64,000 nt of DNA, taken from assembly GCA_027405735.1 (NCBI GenBank), contig JAPEHQ010000003.1, positions 1,426,001-1,490,000 of the forward strand, in the 5' to 3' direction. Under the pieces are notes generated by a model. The model was not told the DNA's origin and made no database searches. It worked only from the letters and a program-made list of their open reading frames with translations. Origin of the DNA: Mucor racemosus (taxonomy: Eukaryota; Mucoromycota; Mucoromycetes; Mucorales; Mucoraceae). Numbering within the stretch: position 1 is the stretch's first letter; each line of letters starts with the position of its first letter. Positions 12,179 to 23,454 of the stretch are shown in pieces. The position numbers were made by a program, and so were the translations under genes.

Positions 12179-13197
12179 TGTACGCTAGCTTAAAATCACA
12201 GTGTTTGTGGAGAGGAAACAACAATCGTAAAGTGGTTATCAATAATAGACGTTTTGATTACAATTCATCTAAAACAAGTAATTCGAGTATCAGTGATTTT
12301 TCTCACAACAGTTCAATAATCAAAAATGATCATTGCTCATCATCAAATGATACTTTGAAATGTTATCTTTTTCCAGTAATTTTGTTGAATTTCGTAATTC
12401 ACTTCGTTCCTCCTCATTTAATAAAAGCAGGCATCCTATAGGATAGAGATTACAAATTTTAGAATTATACAAACAATCGGAATCATTAAATTAGGTATTT
12501 TCTTATGTTATGTTGAGTTGTATCAAAGAAGAAGAGGCACCACTCTCCTTTTTTTTTTTCTTTTTACAAGAACTTGATATAATTAAAGCATTATAATGTA
12601 TAATGCCATTCACTTTCAAACACATTGTAATTGTTCTTTATAAAATACAAAATCATGTGTTTTTCCAAATTTATAATGGGTGTTTTTATTTTGATTTCGA
12701 TTTCTTCTTGATTGAAAAGCTTGAAAGGGGGCTATTCAAACTGATGTTGCACAATGCTTCCTTTTTTATTTTGAAGATTCGGTAAACTGTTTATTGTTGT
12801 GTATCTTTATATATACGAATTGAATGATATTTTGACAAATAAATCCATAATCAAAAAAAGATTCAGTAACAAAAAAATATCATAATTTTGGTACAGAACG
12901 CTTTTCATGGATCAAAAAAGAGTCCTTTTGGTAGGAAAAAGACACACAGCAAAAGCTTTCATCCATATTGTTTCGTCTTGCTTATTTTGTGCATTGACAC
13001 TTAAGGGTAGATTGTATCACTGAGTAGAATTAAAATGAATGATATAACACACTGTGTGCAATTGCAAATAAAAAGACAATTGAGAATTATCTCTTTTGCT
13101 CTTTTTTCTCTGTCTTCTTCCTTTCTTTCTTGAATCCAAGCATCTAATTAAACATTCAATTTTTTTTTCTTTAATTCTTTTCTTACACTACTTTTCA
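11161..13197. other. gene-free interval, A28-type homopolymer
   Basis: AT-rich. A run of about 28 A occurs at 12150-12177, right after a short GC-rich patch (GGCTGCGCCGCTCTCGTGG, about 12118-12136). The 102-codon frame after the A-tract starts with poly-Lys from the run and is Ser/Asn-rich with no domain, so I do not call it a gene. The right end should contain the promoter of the zinc-finger gene at 13198. Confidence 0.55.
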
Positions 13198-14226
13198 ATG
13201 ACATTCTCAAATGAGTTACTTCAAATGTATGATTTTATGATGATTGATTCATCATTGCTACCTTCTTCACATCAACAATTATCATATGCTTCTAATGATA
13301 CATGTACAGATACTACTGTAATCGATTTGGGAAATAGCCATGATTTGACGTACGGCCTGTTTCCCATTATAGACAATCAATATACTCAAAATACTGCAAC
13401 CAGTAATAATGAATTAATCGAGCAACCTACTTGTTTTGATACATGGCAACAAGATAGTTACTCGACGGCAACAACTAGAGCTGAATATCTAGATCAATAT
13501 TTTTTTGAGCAATACTCCGTATTGCAATCCACTGCCATTACTGATAATACTACAGAAATACAACCTATCCCAATGATAAGGACTCCCGATCTGTGTTCTG
13601 TGCACACTGGTAGTTATTCTTCAATTTTTCATGTGCCAACCATTTTAGATGATTTTGATACTCTTGGGCTCAATGCAGCGCTTTTTCCACAAGAACAAAT
13701 TCAACAAGAATTTACTCCATCTTTTTATGAACCACAACAGCAAGATTTTCTTATGGTGTCACCTCTATCTCAATTCGATATGATGCATTCTCCTTCCGAT
13801 TCTCATTCTATCATGGAAGAGCATTGTTGCTATAGTGCCACACCACCTGTCCAATCACCATGTAATTTCAGTAGTAACGGAGATAGTATTAGCAGTATTC
13901 ATACCAATATTACCACTAGTCCTGCTGGTAGTACGATTACAAATATAATTACTTCTTCTTCTTCTACTACTACTACAACTACTACTACCAATAAGCCAAG
14001 ATACGACTGTCTTGAATGCGATAAAGATTTTGGTAGACCTCAAGAATTGAATAGACATCATCAATCTCTACATACAGAAAAGAAATATCACTGCAATTGT
14101 TGCGATAAACCCTTTGCAAGAAAAGATGCACTGAAAAGGCATGAAAAATCCAAGAAAATTGATCGTCAGAATCGACACAATTCAAGAAAGAAACAAGATG
14201 AGCATTCAGGAAAGATTCAATTTTGA
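13198..14226 (+). CDS. C2H2 zinc-finger transcription factor, C-terminal fingers
   Basis: 342 residues from ATG 13198 to TGA 14226, single exon. The frame stays open to about 13096, but only non-ATG codons lie upstream, so 13198 is the first Met. Residues 1-265 are low-complexity, rich in Gln, Asp, Ser and Thr, with a poly-Ser/Thr run before the fingers, as in activation domains. Finger 1 (271-292) is a perfect C-X2-C-X12-H-X4-H. Finger 2 (299-315) has C-X2-C-X12-H followed by EKSKKIDRQ, with no second His/Cys at the expected spacing. The linker HTEKKYHC and the PFARKDALKRH block are typical of fungal two-finger stress regulators (Msn2/Rsv1-like arrangement). A nuclear DNA-binding regulator is likely; targets are unknown. 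The basic tail (KKIDRQ...SRKKQ) could serve as a nuclear localisation signal. Confidence 0.75.
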   Translation: MTFSNELLQMYDFMMIDSSLLPSSHQQLSYASNDTCTDTTVIDLGNSHDLTYGLFPIIDNQYTQNTATSNNELIEQPTCFDTWQQDSYSTATTRAEYLDQYFFEQYSVLQSTAITDNTTEIQPIPMIRTPDLCSVHTGSYSSIFHVPTILDDFDTLGLNAALFPQEQIQQEFTPSFYEPQQQDFLMVSPLSQFDMMHSPSDSHSIMEEHCCYSATPPVQSPCNFSSNGDSISSIHTNITTSPAGSTITNIITSSSSTTTTTTTTNKPRYDCLECDKDFGRPQELNRHHQSLHTEKKYHCNCCDKPFARKDALKRHEKSKKIDRQNRHNSRKKQDEHSGKIQF

Positions 14227-15012
14227 ATGATGATAAACCCAATATATATCCTTTTTAAATTATTTTCAATGTAAGTAAACTCTATCAACATACAAGCTCC
14301 TTTTTTTTTCATTATACATATATATATATATCCCCATTATCATAATACTCAAATTATTTATTATCTTGTATCAATTTAAAAATTTATGCAGAAAACAATC
14401 ATAAAAAAATAAAGAAAACGACTACAAAAAACCAACTCATTAATGTATTTATTTATTTGTTTGTGTCACTAAACCTGGAGACGATATATAAATCAAACCT
14501 GGAGACATTCATATATTATCAAATAATTTGTCATGTGATTTATTTGAAAAGATAATCAACTTCATCACACCATGTCCAACTGAGATAGTTGCTTACTTGG
14601 AATTATTAAGCTGTTTAGAGAAGCACCTTTTTTTTAATTGTACACATGATTTACTCATATCAATGTCCGGAAGTTCCGGCCATTTCCTCCCGGTATATAA
14701 TATCAAATTCTATAATAAAATCCCCATTTTATGGAAAAAGTAACTGTTACAATATCAATTTTGATCTTGTAATAGGTTGGAAAAATAATAAAAGATCCTT
14801 TTAGATACGGGTAAATATGTCATTATTTCGTTTTGAAATCTTCACATGTCTCTAGTGTCAAAGTGCGTCGTTTTAATTTGATATAAAATCATGTAATATG
14901 AGACATGAATGGAAATTTTAAGACAACGGAAAACATGATTTCATATATATAAAAAGAACATGCTATTTTCTTGGATTTATCCATAATACATTTCTTTTTA
15001 CTTGATAAAACA
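14227..15012. other. intergenic region
   Basis: Contains the likely 3' end of the zinc-finger gene and the promoter of the acyltransferase. AAACCTGGAGAC occurs twice within 40 bp near 14473-14507. No other coding signal seen. Confidence 0.5.
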
Positions 15013-16604
15013 ATGTTAAACGTAAAGAAAAGTGATAAACAACTCGGCGGCCTTGATACTCTCTTTCTCAAGGTTGAACATCCTCGTCGTTTGATGACCG
15101 TTACTTCCATTTGGACATTTAATCAACGTTTAGACCAAAAGCTCGTCTATAAAGAACTCGAAAAATTATGTATAGAATATCCTAGATTTGCAAAAACACC
15201 TGCTCATGAAAGCTTTTTTAAATCTGCTGTTTGGACTGATCCTGTAGGTTGGAATTTTCAAGATAATATTGTGACACATACATTAGAAGAACCTACAAAG
15301 AAAGCACTTCAAAAGTATTGTGCTGAGCAGGTAATTTTTACATGAAATGCTTGCAACATAATTACTAAAAACTGACTTTAATACATTAGGTCGTTACGCC
15401 ATTCGACTATACTAAACCTCTTTGGGAGCTTCATGCTATTTCTGGATTAGAAAATGGTCGTTATGCATTTTTCTGGAAAGCACATCATGCATTGGCTGAT
15501 GGTGAAGGCTTTATCAGAAGTTTACTAAGTACAACTTCACTTGGTACTACATTAAAGAAATTAGAGGAACAATCTATTGTACCCCATCGTCGCAAAAAGG
15601 ATATCAAGAAAGACACTAAAGATGATACCAATAAGCCAGAATCAATTTGGCAAAAGTTACCCACATACATTTCAAATCTTTTGAATCTTTTTTGGTTGAT
15701 TCTATATCAAGTCTACGTCTATAGTGTTGTTACTGTCCATGATTTATATTGTGTTCTCTTGTGTATGCTACCTTTTGTAGCTCGTAAAGATTTGTATTAT
15801 AAAGGATTGCAATCGCATGAAAAGGAAATGGCTTGGTCGGATGATGTGAGTATCAAAGACATCAAAATTGTTCGTGAAGCATTTGGTGGTACCTTGAATG
15901 ATGTAATGCTGCTTGTCATTACTAGATGTTTAAAGAGTTATTTGGAAAGTATTGGTAAAAGAAACGATAACTATATTAGTTTTTTAATTCCTGTTTCTTT
16001 GCGTGAGCCAAGTGATTGGAGGTAAGAACATTTTGTATTATTTAGGACAACAATTATATCTGTACTAATATTAATCTTGACGTATCATAGTTTTCAAAAT
16101 GTTGTTAGTGGCTCATGGGGCTTCTTTTCCATGAAAGACTTAAATACAAAACAATTATTAAAGCAAGTGAGAACTGAAATGTTGGCCATTAAAAACTCTT
16201 TTGGTCCACGTATGTTGTTTGAGACATGGCAATGGTTCTTTAGTCATGCCCCTGGACTCAGTCCACCTATGAGTTTGTATAACCACATATGCGATATTCC
16301 TCATGGTGTATTTACAAATGTGCCTGGTCCAACTGTGCCTATTCAATTTGCCGGTGAGGAGATTCAAGAATATCGTACTTTTCCCCCTCAATGTGGAAAA
16401 GGTTCTATTGGTATGGCTCTCATTTCTTATTCTGGAAAAGTCAGTGTTGGTGCTATTACAGATGTTCATCGTGATTATCCTCAAGTAGCTAACGGTGTTT
16501 GCAGTCGTTTTGCAGAGGAATTCCAGTTGGTTCTGGATGAAGCAAAGATGGCCATCTCCAAAAAGAATGTCGATTTAAATCTTTGCGAAAAGAAGAATGA
16601 TTAA
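15013..16604 (+). CDS. WS/DGAT-type O-acyltransferase
   Basis: Three exons: 15013-15330, 15390-16021 and 16091-16604, with introns of 59 and 69 nt (GTAATT...TTAG and GTAAGA...ATAG). They join to 1464 nt, 487 residues. The catalytic motif HHALADG is at residues 138-144, the HHxxxDG signature of wax-ester synthase/diacylglycerol acyltransferases. After it come a hydrophobic stretch (LLNLFWLILYQVYVYSVV, about 197-214), a central DVMLLVITR block, and a C-terminal TNVPGP motif typical of the family. The enzyme would transfer acyl-CoA to an alcohol or diacylglycerol at the ER or lipid droplet, making storage lipid. The start is the first ATG in frame; translation upstream lacks Met. Substrate cannot be told from sequence. 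Confidence 0.88.
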
Positions 16605-18659
16605 TGTTAATTTCTTTTAATTCATGTTAAAACAAATAAAATACAATACTACTGCATAGATTGGAATAAATTGTGCTGGTTTCAAATGATAGTGTTTGAC
16701 CAAGCGTACGTTTAAAACATCAGTTGATGTTAAATATTATGGTAATAATCACTGCAATTCAGTTGGAAAATTAGAAAATGCTCATTTTAAAGGGTATTTT
16801 ATCATGTTTTAATTTGGTTTTTTTGCATTTCAATACTTACTACTATACTAAGTGTATGTCGGTATTTTTCTGTTTGATGAAACTCAGCAACTATGCATGA
16901 AAAATTGGAGTCATCGGAGTTTAAAATAGCAATTGCTGCCAGAGCTATTTTGAAAACCAAAAAAATGATGATTTAAAAAAATCTTGGGACATTTCGATCC
17001 ATATCTTCACAGAATATCATGTAAACATACTAGATAAATTAATTGAGGTTTGTAGAGAATTTAAAGTTGCATCTGGTAGTGCAGTTCACAAATAAATATT
17101 TCTCACAAAATTTTGTCTTATATTCAAAAACTCATTTTATTGTTTTATGCCAAAAACTTAAAAATTTATGCACTTATTTACCAAATTACCACTTTTAGAG
17201 GATATGCAACATCTTTGCGGTCATTTCTTACTAATATATGCCTTAGTAAAAAGTTTCATTTTCGGGGTAAAAAATGCAGTTATTTCAAAAATGCGATTTC
17301 GGACGCACTATCATAAGCAAAAATTCGAGGCGAAATCATCGACAAAAAAAATTGCAAATATCCAAAAAACTACATCTATAAATTGAGAGCAATCGTTTGG
17401 TATACTTTAGAGATGGTAAAAGTGCCAAAAAGTGCGTAAATGCGCCCTTTAAAGTGGCAATTAATGCGATTTTTGGTGAAACAGCAACATTCTGTTGTAC
17501 AACGTTCCATCAATTGGTACTGCATCGTGTCTTTGTTTGTCAATAAAAGTGTACCTCTACTTCTGGGCTATCGAATAGCACTCCTTTGAATGATTTTTGG
17601 GGTATTTAATGTTGATTAAATAAGCTTTTAATTGCTAGATTGAGAGAAAAGTTTATGATTTAAACCTATTATAAATTGCATTTGTAGGAATGGTTATTGT
17701 TAAATTGTTGTAATTACAGATAAGTTAAAACAATTATATATATATATATATATTTTTTTAAAAAAAATACATTTATATTATAATGTTTATGATTATTCAT
17801 CAGAGTATAGTTTATGTAGCATCGAATGACACAAAGGCATCAAAATTTGACAAACGATTGCCTTAATTTTTATCAAGTTTTAATTTATATAAAGCGCTTT
17901 ATTTAGTATACGTTAGGTAAGTTAATGGATATCGATACTGCATAATATAACATAAGCCAGTAAAAGGAATTATTGAATGAGTAATCTCTGAATAGCTTCA
18001 AAAATAGCCAGCTTGAACTAATTTGCTGAAGTATCCCTATTTCTTTCTCTTCCTCCTGAAAGGAAAAGAAAGAGTAATTCAAAAGAAATTGGGCTTAAAA
18101 AGTTAGTGAGATCATACACAAAATCTCGCCTTAAGCACATGCCCAAATTGTGGAATGGTTGCAAGTCGAAGTTACACCACTGACAAAAGGGCAACTACTC
18201 TACGTGTCTCGCTGGAAGCTCCTTACACTGCTGTTTTGCAGGTCGGTTGACTATCCCCGTGTGGATCATAATAGAGCGTGCTACAAGTGCTTTCACCCTT
18301 ATCTTTTAGTTGTTTAGGTGAAGATGGAGGTAATGTAATCCACAAAGGGGCGACATTAGTCCAGCATCAGTAAACAAGTAAAAAGAGAGAAGGCAGAAGG
18401 CGAATATAACAATAAGTTACGTTATCACATACCTGTGAGTTCGCTTTTAGAAGAGAAAACCAAGGTAGTCATTCGAAAATAACCGGTGTTTTAACGACAG
18501 TGATTTTTCATTATTTATAGACCAATAAAATTTAGTTATTTCCGAAATGTTGATTACTGACTTAGGTGGTATACAGTATGTATATGCGACATATTTTTTT
18601 GAAAAGCACGACACTATTTTTTTTTTAGATGCGTAAGCTAGAAGATAAAAAATCCGTGA
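16605..18659. other. gene-free interval with a possible zinc-ribbon relic
   Basis: AT-rich and mostly featureless. A less AT-rich island at about 18110-18250 encodes, between stops, a short plus-strand frame with CPNCGMVASRSYTTDKRATT; this looks like a broken zinc-ribbon end of a transposase-like protein. 17230-17480 has several GTGC/TGCG-rich patches. No intact gene seen. Confidence 0.4.
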
Positions 18660-18811
18660 TTTGAGATATTTTTAAGCGCAATTTGGATAAGTGAAAAACG
18701 CACATTGAGGCCCAACAAAAGCACAGATTAACAAATTGAAAAGCAGGAAATGAGCCAATAAAAAAGCGCAATTTATTTTTCAACTAGCGCGAATTGGCTT
18801 TGACGGCACTG
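18660..18811. mobile_element. orphan terminal repeat of a Tc1/mariner element
   Basis: Read on the minus strand from 18811: CAGTGCCGTCAAAGCCAATT, then repeated (A)ATTGCGCTTTT-like motifs. The same start (CAGTGCCTCCAGTGCCAATT) and the same subterminal motifs form the left end of the 62355-63380 element. The end is followed by TA at 18812-18813. I could not find a matching opposite end nearby. It lies about 200 bp upstream of the DUF1752 gene. Confidence 0.6.
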
Positions 18812-19012
18812 TATATATCTTTTTTGACAATAAAAATATGAGATTTTTGATTCAAAAATTGGGGTTGTCCGGCTATGCTGAGTTACAAGGCATGTTATAA
18901 TGTGGGGGAGGAACACTTTCACAATAACACAATTAAAAACCAAAATTGATAAACCAAATTCTTCCCCTCCTTTTCTTATTCTTTTTTTTCTTTTTAAAAA
19001 AAACATTTCAAA

Positions 19013-19773
19013 ATGAGCTTGATATTGAATGATATTCATTTACCATTATTGATAAAGTCTACACTTTCAGAAAATCATCAATACAAGACGTTACCATGGA
19101 ATAATCTTGATCAACTCTCATGTTTATGGGCTGGTAAGTTTTTTTTTTTTTTTTTTTTGGTTGATAAATGAAACATTTATTCTTAAACCCGTCAAATATT
19201 TTTTTGTTAGTCTTTACCAAATATAAACGAAATATTCAAGATGGATTTCGGTTAGAAAACTTGTCTTGGAGATTGTGGTATCGACAATCTGTGCTACAAA
19301 AGAAAGCAGAACCAAAGACCTCGGAGGATATTGACTTTTCCGCAACAAATGCCACTACAACAGCCAACAATAAACAGTTGACTCGAACTCGTTCTTTGCC
19401 TGATCTTTCTCAATGGTCTCAACAAAAACAACTTTTAAGCAAGTCGGATCATAGCATGAATATGAAACAAAAGTTTTTTATCACAACAACAGATGACACA
19501 CGAGAAGAAGATGAAGAGGAGGAAGAGGACACTGAGGATGAGATTGAGGAAGAAGAAGAAGAACAGCAAGAGCAATTGCTATTCACTAAAGAAACTACCA
19601 AATTCAATAGGTTTTCCAGTACAGCAAGTTCTGCGTTATCTAAACCCGTATCGTTATTAACTGATATGCTTCAACGTACTGAATCTAATGTATCTCTTGT
19701 TACGAATTCCGGATTACGCCGATGCCAGTCTCGATACTGTCGACTAGATCAATTTTTCTTGAATGCTGCATGA
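19013..19773 (+). CDS. DUF1752-domain fungal protein
   Basis: Two exons, 19013-19133 and 19211-19773, with a 77-nt intron (GTAAG, T18 tract, TTAG). They join to 684 nt, 227 residues. The splice restores LWAVFTKYKRNIQDG followed by RLENLSWRLWYR (about residues 38-64), the fungal DUF1752 signature found near the N terminus of GATA-type and related regulators. There is no GATA finger here. Next come a Thr/Ala-rich linker, RTRSLPDLSQW (a possible kinase/14-3-3 type site), a very acidic segment (about 120-142, Glu/Asp/Gln), and an Arg/Cys-rich end (LRRCQSRYCRLDQFF). It is probably a small regulatory or scaffold protein; function not established. The 5' flank contains a transposon end. Confidence 0.75.
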
Positions 19774-21560
19774 TCATACAATAGAAGTATCCTATGACAA
19801 ATTCAAGATGATATAGAATATTTTGTACCATCATTTTTTATTTTATTTTATTTTACTTTACTTTTCTGCATAAACATCGCCCCTCCCTTCACCCTCCCCT
19901 TAAAAAAGACTAACCCACACACACTCCCTCATCACTTTTTGTTAGCTTAGCTAATTGTATTCCCTTATTATTTATTTATTTATTACTTGATGCATTTCAT
20001 CATTACAACCTTATTATTTAACTTGCTATTTCTTAAAATTATTATCTTCTACTATAAAAAAACTTAATCGCATATTTTATTATTTGCATTTAGTCATTGT
20101 TTATTTATGAATTATTGATACGACAAAGATTCAAGTTTAAAGACAATGAGCTAAGGACGAGATAATGTAGATAAAAAGGGGGGCGTCACTATAAAAATAA
20201 TTCAACGATTATGCCTTCAAGTGTGGCATAATACTCTTTTTTTATTATTATTTTTATTTTATGCTTTCGGTAGAAAATGCATTTGAATGCATGTGTTATA
20301 TTTCAATTGGTGTCCTGATTGCATTTATATTTTGTCCATTTATGGGTAATTCTTCAATGAGGTTTTTTTCAGGAAAATTGCATTTGTAATGGAGCATTTC
20401 AAAATGGATGCAAGGACATTATACCTATTCCCTCATAAATAATACATATTTATTGTTATTATGAATATAGCATTGTTACAGCAAATGTAACAATCATGTC
20501 GTTTTCGTGATCAGCAGATCTTGGCTTGTATATCCTGGATTCCGTGGGTCACATTTCTTTTGATAGTTGTGTGTAAATAAAGCTTATTTTGTGATATATA
20601 TATAGCTTAGATAAAAAAATGCCGCTTTGAAGTTCACAAGAAAGATGTTACATTATAAATATGATTTGCAGCTTTTGCTGAATGACGGTGGGAACATATA
20701 AGCTTGATAATCAACTTTGAATTGTCCCATCTCCTCTTATTTTGTTGAATCAATTGTTTTAAAGGAGGGTATTTAGACTGCCTAAACCGACGTTTTGTTC
20801 CTTTTTATGTTGATGGAATACTCTTGTAAATGGCGTCATTTATGCTTGTATTTTCTGGTTGAAATAGATATAGAGCTGCCTAATATGGACTATTCGAATG
20901 TAACTTTTGCCAATTTATATTTATTTATATATCCAACAAATTTACGATCCTAAATGGAATAAAAGCACAAAAAAATAATTTACTGCTAAAGAAGAACATA
21001 TAATGGCATTGTATCCACAATTTTTTTTAAAAAAGTATATTGTTTTGAGCTTATAAAAATCCTTCAAAAATCAAGACCATGGGCGCTTTCATGACGTTTG
21101 GAAGCACTCTTTTTCTTCTTTTGTGAGGACTAAATCACTCAATTGTTGGTATATTTCACTTATTAAAACACTTGTATATTCAATGAATAATGCTATCATC
21201 TATCAGACCTATTATATATTTTTTAAAAAGACAGAGATTTTGAAAATTACATTATAAACCTTGGATGTAATGATATTTCAAGACCAATAAAACTACTCGA
21301 TAAAAAAAAACACATAATGCTGCATGCGATTTGCGTAAAAGCACGTTTATTACTACAATTTCGTAAAATAAACAAATAAAAATACTTTATAACTACAACA
21401 TGACATATCTGCTTATTTAAATGTTTCATATACAAGCATACAGTATGTATCAATCCTAGAGCTTTTTAGTTGAATATATTTATTTTATTTAAAAAGAGGT
21501 TATTTATAGTACATGTGTTTCTAAGTATTTTTTTAATGAAAAATAAAGCAAAATGCGAAA
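19774..21560. other. gene-free convergent 3' region
   Basis: About 1.8 kb between the end of the DUF1752 gene and the end of the minus-strand arrestin gene. Pyrimidine-rich (CCCTCCC) and AT-rich 3' sequence with several AATAAA-like hexamers. No coding signal or repeat partner seen. Confidence 0.5.
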
Positions 21561-22940
21561 TTATTTATTGTAGGGCGGTGGAGGGGGTAAAAGCAAATCT
21601 TCAGTGCTAGAGTTTCGGCTTGATGATGAAGATTCCATTCCATTATTTTGACGGATCATCATTCTTTCCTTACCATTCAATTTAGAACTTTTCTTTTTGT
21701 AATCAACATAGCAAGGACAAATAAAGAAACCTGCACGTTTCTTGAGCACATCTTCTGCATCTTCTTCATTTACAGCTGCATCAGACATTGACTCTTGATA
21801 GGTTGGAAGTGTGTTAAAATCTTCTTTTAAACGACAATCCAATATAGTAATGGGTGTCTCGAGATGAATATGTGTTCTTTCAATAGTATTTACCATTTCG
21901 GGTGCATTACTAGATGATGGCACAGAGTTTGGCTTGATTGCAGTGGAAGGTACAGATAACTCAATGTCAATTTTTAAATGATGCAAAAAGTTCATTTCCT
22001 TGAAATAAGTTGTGTGGTTAAGAGTCAGACAATTAGGCAAGGTAAACATAAACTTGTATTGGAAAGGGTTGGTCCCTAAAGGAATATGGGCATTTTTGGC
22101 ACTAAGAACTCTGCGAATTTGTTGAAGTGGTATATCAGAGGTAGGAATCATGGCTTGAATCATTTGTTCAGAATCAGTCATATCCGTAACAGATGCAAGT
22201 TGCAATTTGAAATCATGTAATTCAACTCTCCGTGCGCTATATTCAGGTACTTGATAGAGTCTTTTTTCAGTTAATGTAACATTAATAGCTTCTAAACTAA
22301 CATTTTTCATTTGTGTTGTAAGAACAATTGATATTGGGAACTGTGTCCCTGATGAAACAATTGATTTTTCAATGTAAATTGTGGCATCACAAGCATCTAT
22401 TTTTCTTTCGGCAACGATAGATGTAGTAGGAAGTGCGTGTGAAGCAATAACATCGTCTGACCAAGAGAGGGTGCGAAGCAAAAGAATATTACGGCGACAT
22501 CTAAGGTTGGGAATACCTAAACCAGGTCTTTGAACAGTTGCGGAAACATAATAATAAACTTGTGCCATTTCATCTTCAATTGTTTCGACCATACGATTGG
22601 GTATCAAGAATTCAAATGGCCAACGATTTAAACCAGCTGGTAACATTTGATCATCTTCAGGTCGATTTTCTAGTATGATGTTTTGATCCAAAATTGTTTT
22701 TTCATGATAAACTTTAGATCCTCTACTCCCTAAGCCTTCAGGCCATAACATGTTTGATTTTCCAACTAATTGAACAAGGACTTGACTAGCGGTCATTGGT
22801 CTAGACAACATTAATTCGACTTCACCTCGCAAAACATGTGTTGTGGGATCTGATGGAGGGCCCCTTAATAAAACAACAGGTTCTGCTAATTCAATAGATA
22901 GTTGTCTACTACCAGATAAGAAGGGTACAGCGATAGGCAT
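21561..22940 (-). CDS. arrestin-like ubiquitin-ligase adaptor (ART type)
   Basis: 459 residues, ATG 22940 to TAA 21561, no intron needed. The N-terminal arrestin fold runs about 14-160 (LSIELAEPVVLLRG, RGEVELML, LPAGLNRWPFEFLIPN) and the C-terminal arrestin domain about 180-375 (IYIEKSIVSSGTQFPISIVL, LPNCLTLNHTTYF). The tail contains LPTY (378-381), an acidic segment, a KKR/KKK basic patch with CPC, a Ser-rich stretch, and ends in PPPPPYNK, giving a PPxY motif. In fungi such proteins recruit the Nedd4/Rsp5 ligase through PPxY/LPxY motifs to plasma-membrane transporters and trigger endocytosis. Which transporter it serves cannot be told. The 5' flank (22941-23050) is purine-rich on the plus strand. 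Confidence 0.85.
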   Translation of the reverse strand: MPIAVPFLSGSRQLSIELAEPVVLLRGPPSDPTTHVLRGEVELMLSRPMTASQVLVQLVGKSNMLWPEGLGSRGSKVYHEKTILDQNIILENRPEDDQMLPAGLNRWPFEFLIPNRMVETIEDEMAQVYYYVSATVQRPGLGIPNLRCRRNILLLRTLSWSDDVIASHALPTTSIVAERKIDACDATIYIEKSIVSSGTQFPISIVLTTQMKNVSLEAINVTLTEKRLYQVPEYSARRVELHDFKLQLASVTDMTDSEQMIQAMIPTSDIPLQQIRRVLSAKNAHIPLGTNPFQYKFMFTLPNCLTLNHTTYFKEMNFLHHLKIDIELSVPSTAIKPNSVPSSSNAPEMVNTIERTHIHLETPITILDCRLKEDFNTLPTYQESMSDAAVNEEDAEDVLKKRAGFFICPCYVDYKKKSSKLNGKERMMIRQNNGMESSSSSRNSSTEDLLLPPPPPYNK

Positions 22941-23454
22941 AGTTTATTTTCCTACACAAACATATAATTTATATAGAAAGAAGGAAAAAGAGAAGACGAA
23001 AAAAAGATGAAAAAATTGTACAATTACATACAATAATTGGTTATACTCAGTCGATCCTATCCAGTCGAATTGCATCGGGAACGGGATAAAAAACATGCCA
23101 AACAGAAGCCTTTAGATTTGTTCATTTCAAAATGGCCCATAGCTCAATAGATTTATTATACTTGTATTATATACTCTTTTTCTTTCTCACAAGTGTTGGT
23201 GGGATTCATTTGTTGACATGAGAATGGACCCTGTCAAATGTGTCAAAATTAAATGATGCCATTTTATAATTGGCTATGAGGGTGGGAAAGAACCTTAACC
23301 ATCCATTCCTAAATTTACACAAAATTGCATTTGAATTCCCGTTCCTATTTACAGAAACGCTGCTTTGGCTTCATGTCAATGGCTAATACGAAATCTAATC
23401 TCATTCATTGTGAACCCACGAGGAAAATTAAGGTTATTATTAAAAAATATTGCT
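22941..23454. other. intergenic region
   Basis: Upstream region of the arrestin gene and 3' flank of the Pof3-like gene, both minus strand. No other feature; a short plus-strand frame at 23325-23516 has no support. Confidence 0.5.

Noticed and set aside
12133..12441. 102-codon plus-strand frame after an A28 tract
   Set aside because: The start region is poly-Lys from a homopolymer, the rest is Ser/Asn-rich with no domain, and no splice partners were found.
13855..14242. Minus-strand frames inside the zinc-finger gene
   Set aside because: Shadows of the plus-strand coding sequence, produced by the Ser/Thr repeat and finger codons.
16158..16484. 108-codon minus-strand frame in the acyltransferase gene
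   Set aside because: Antisense of a conserved exon; no independent features.
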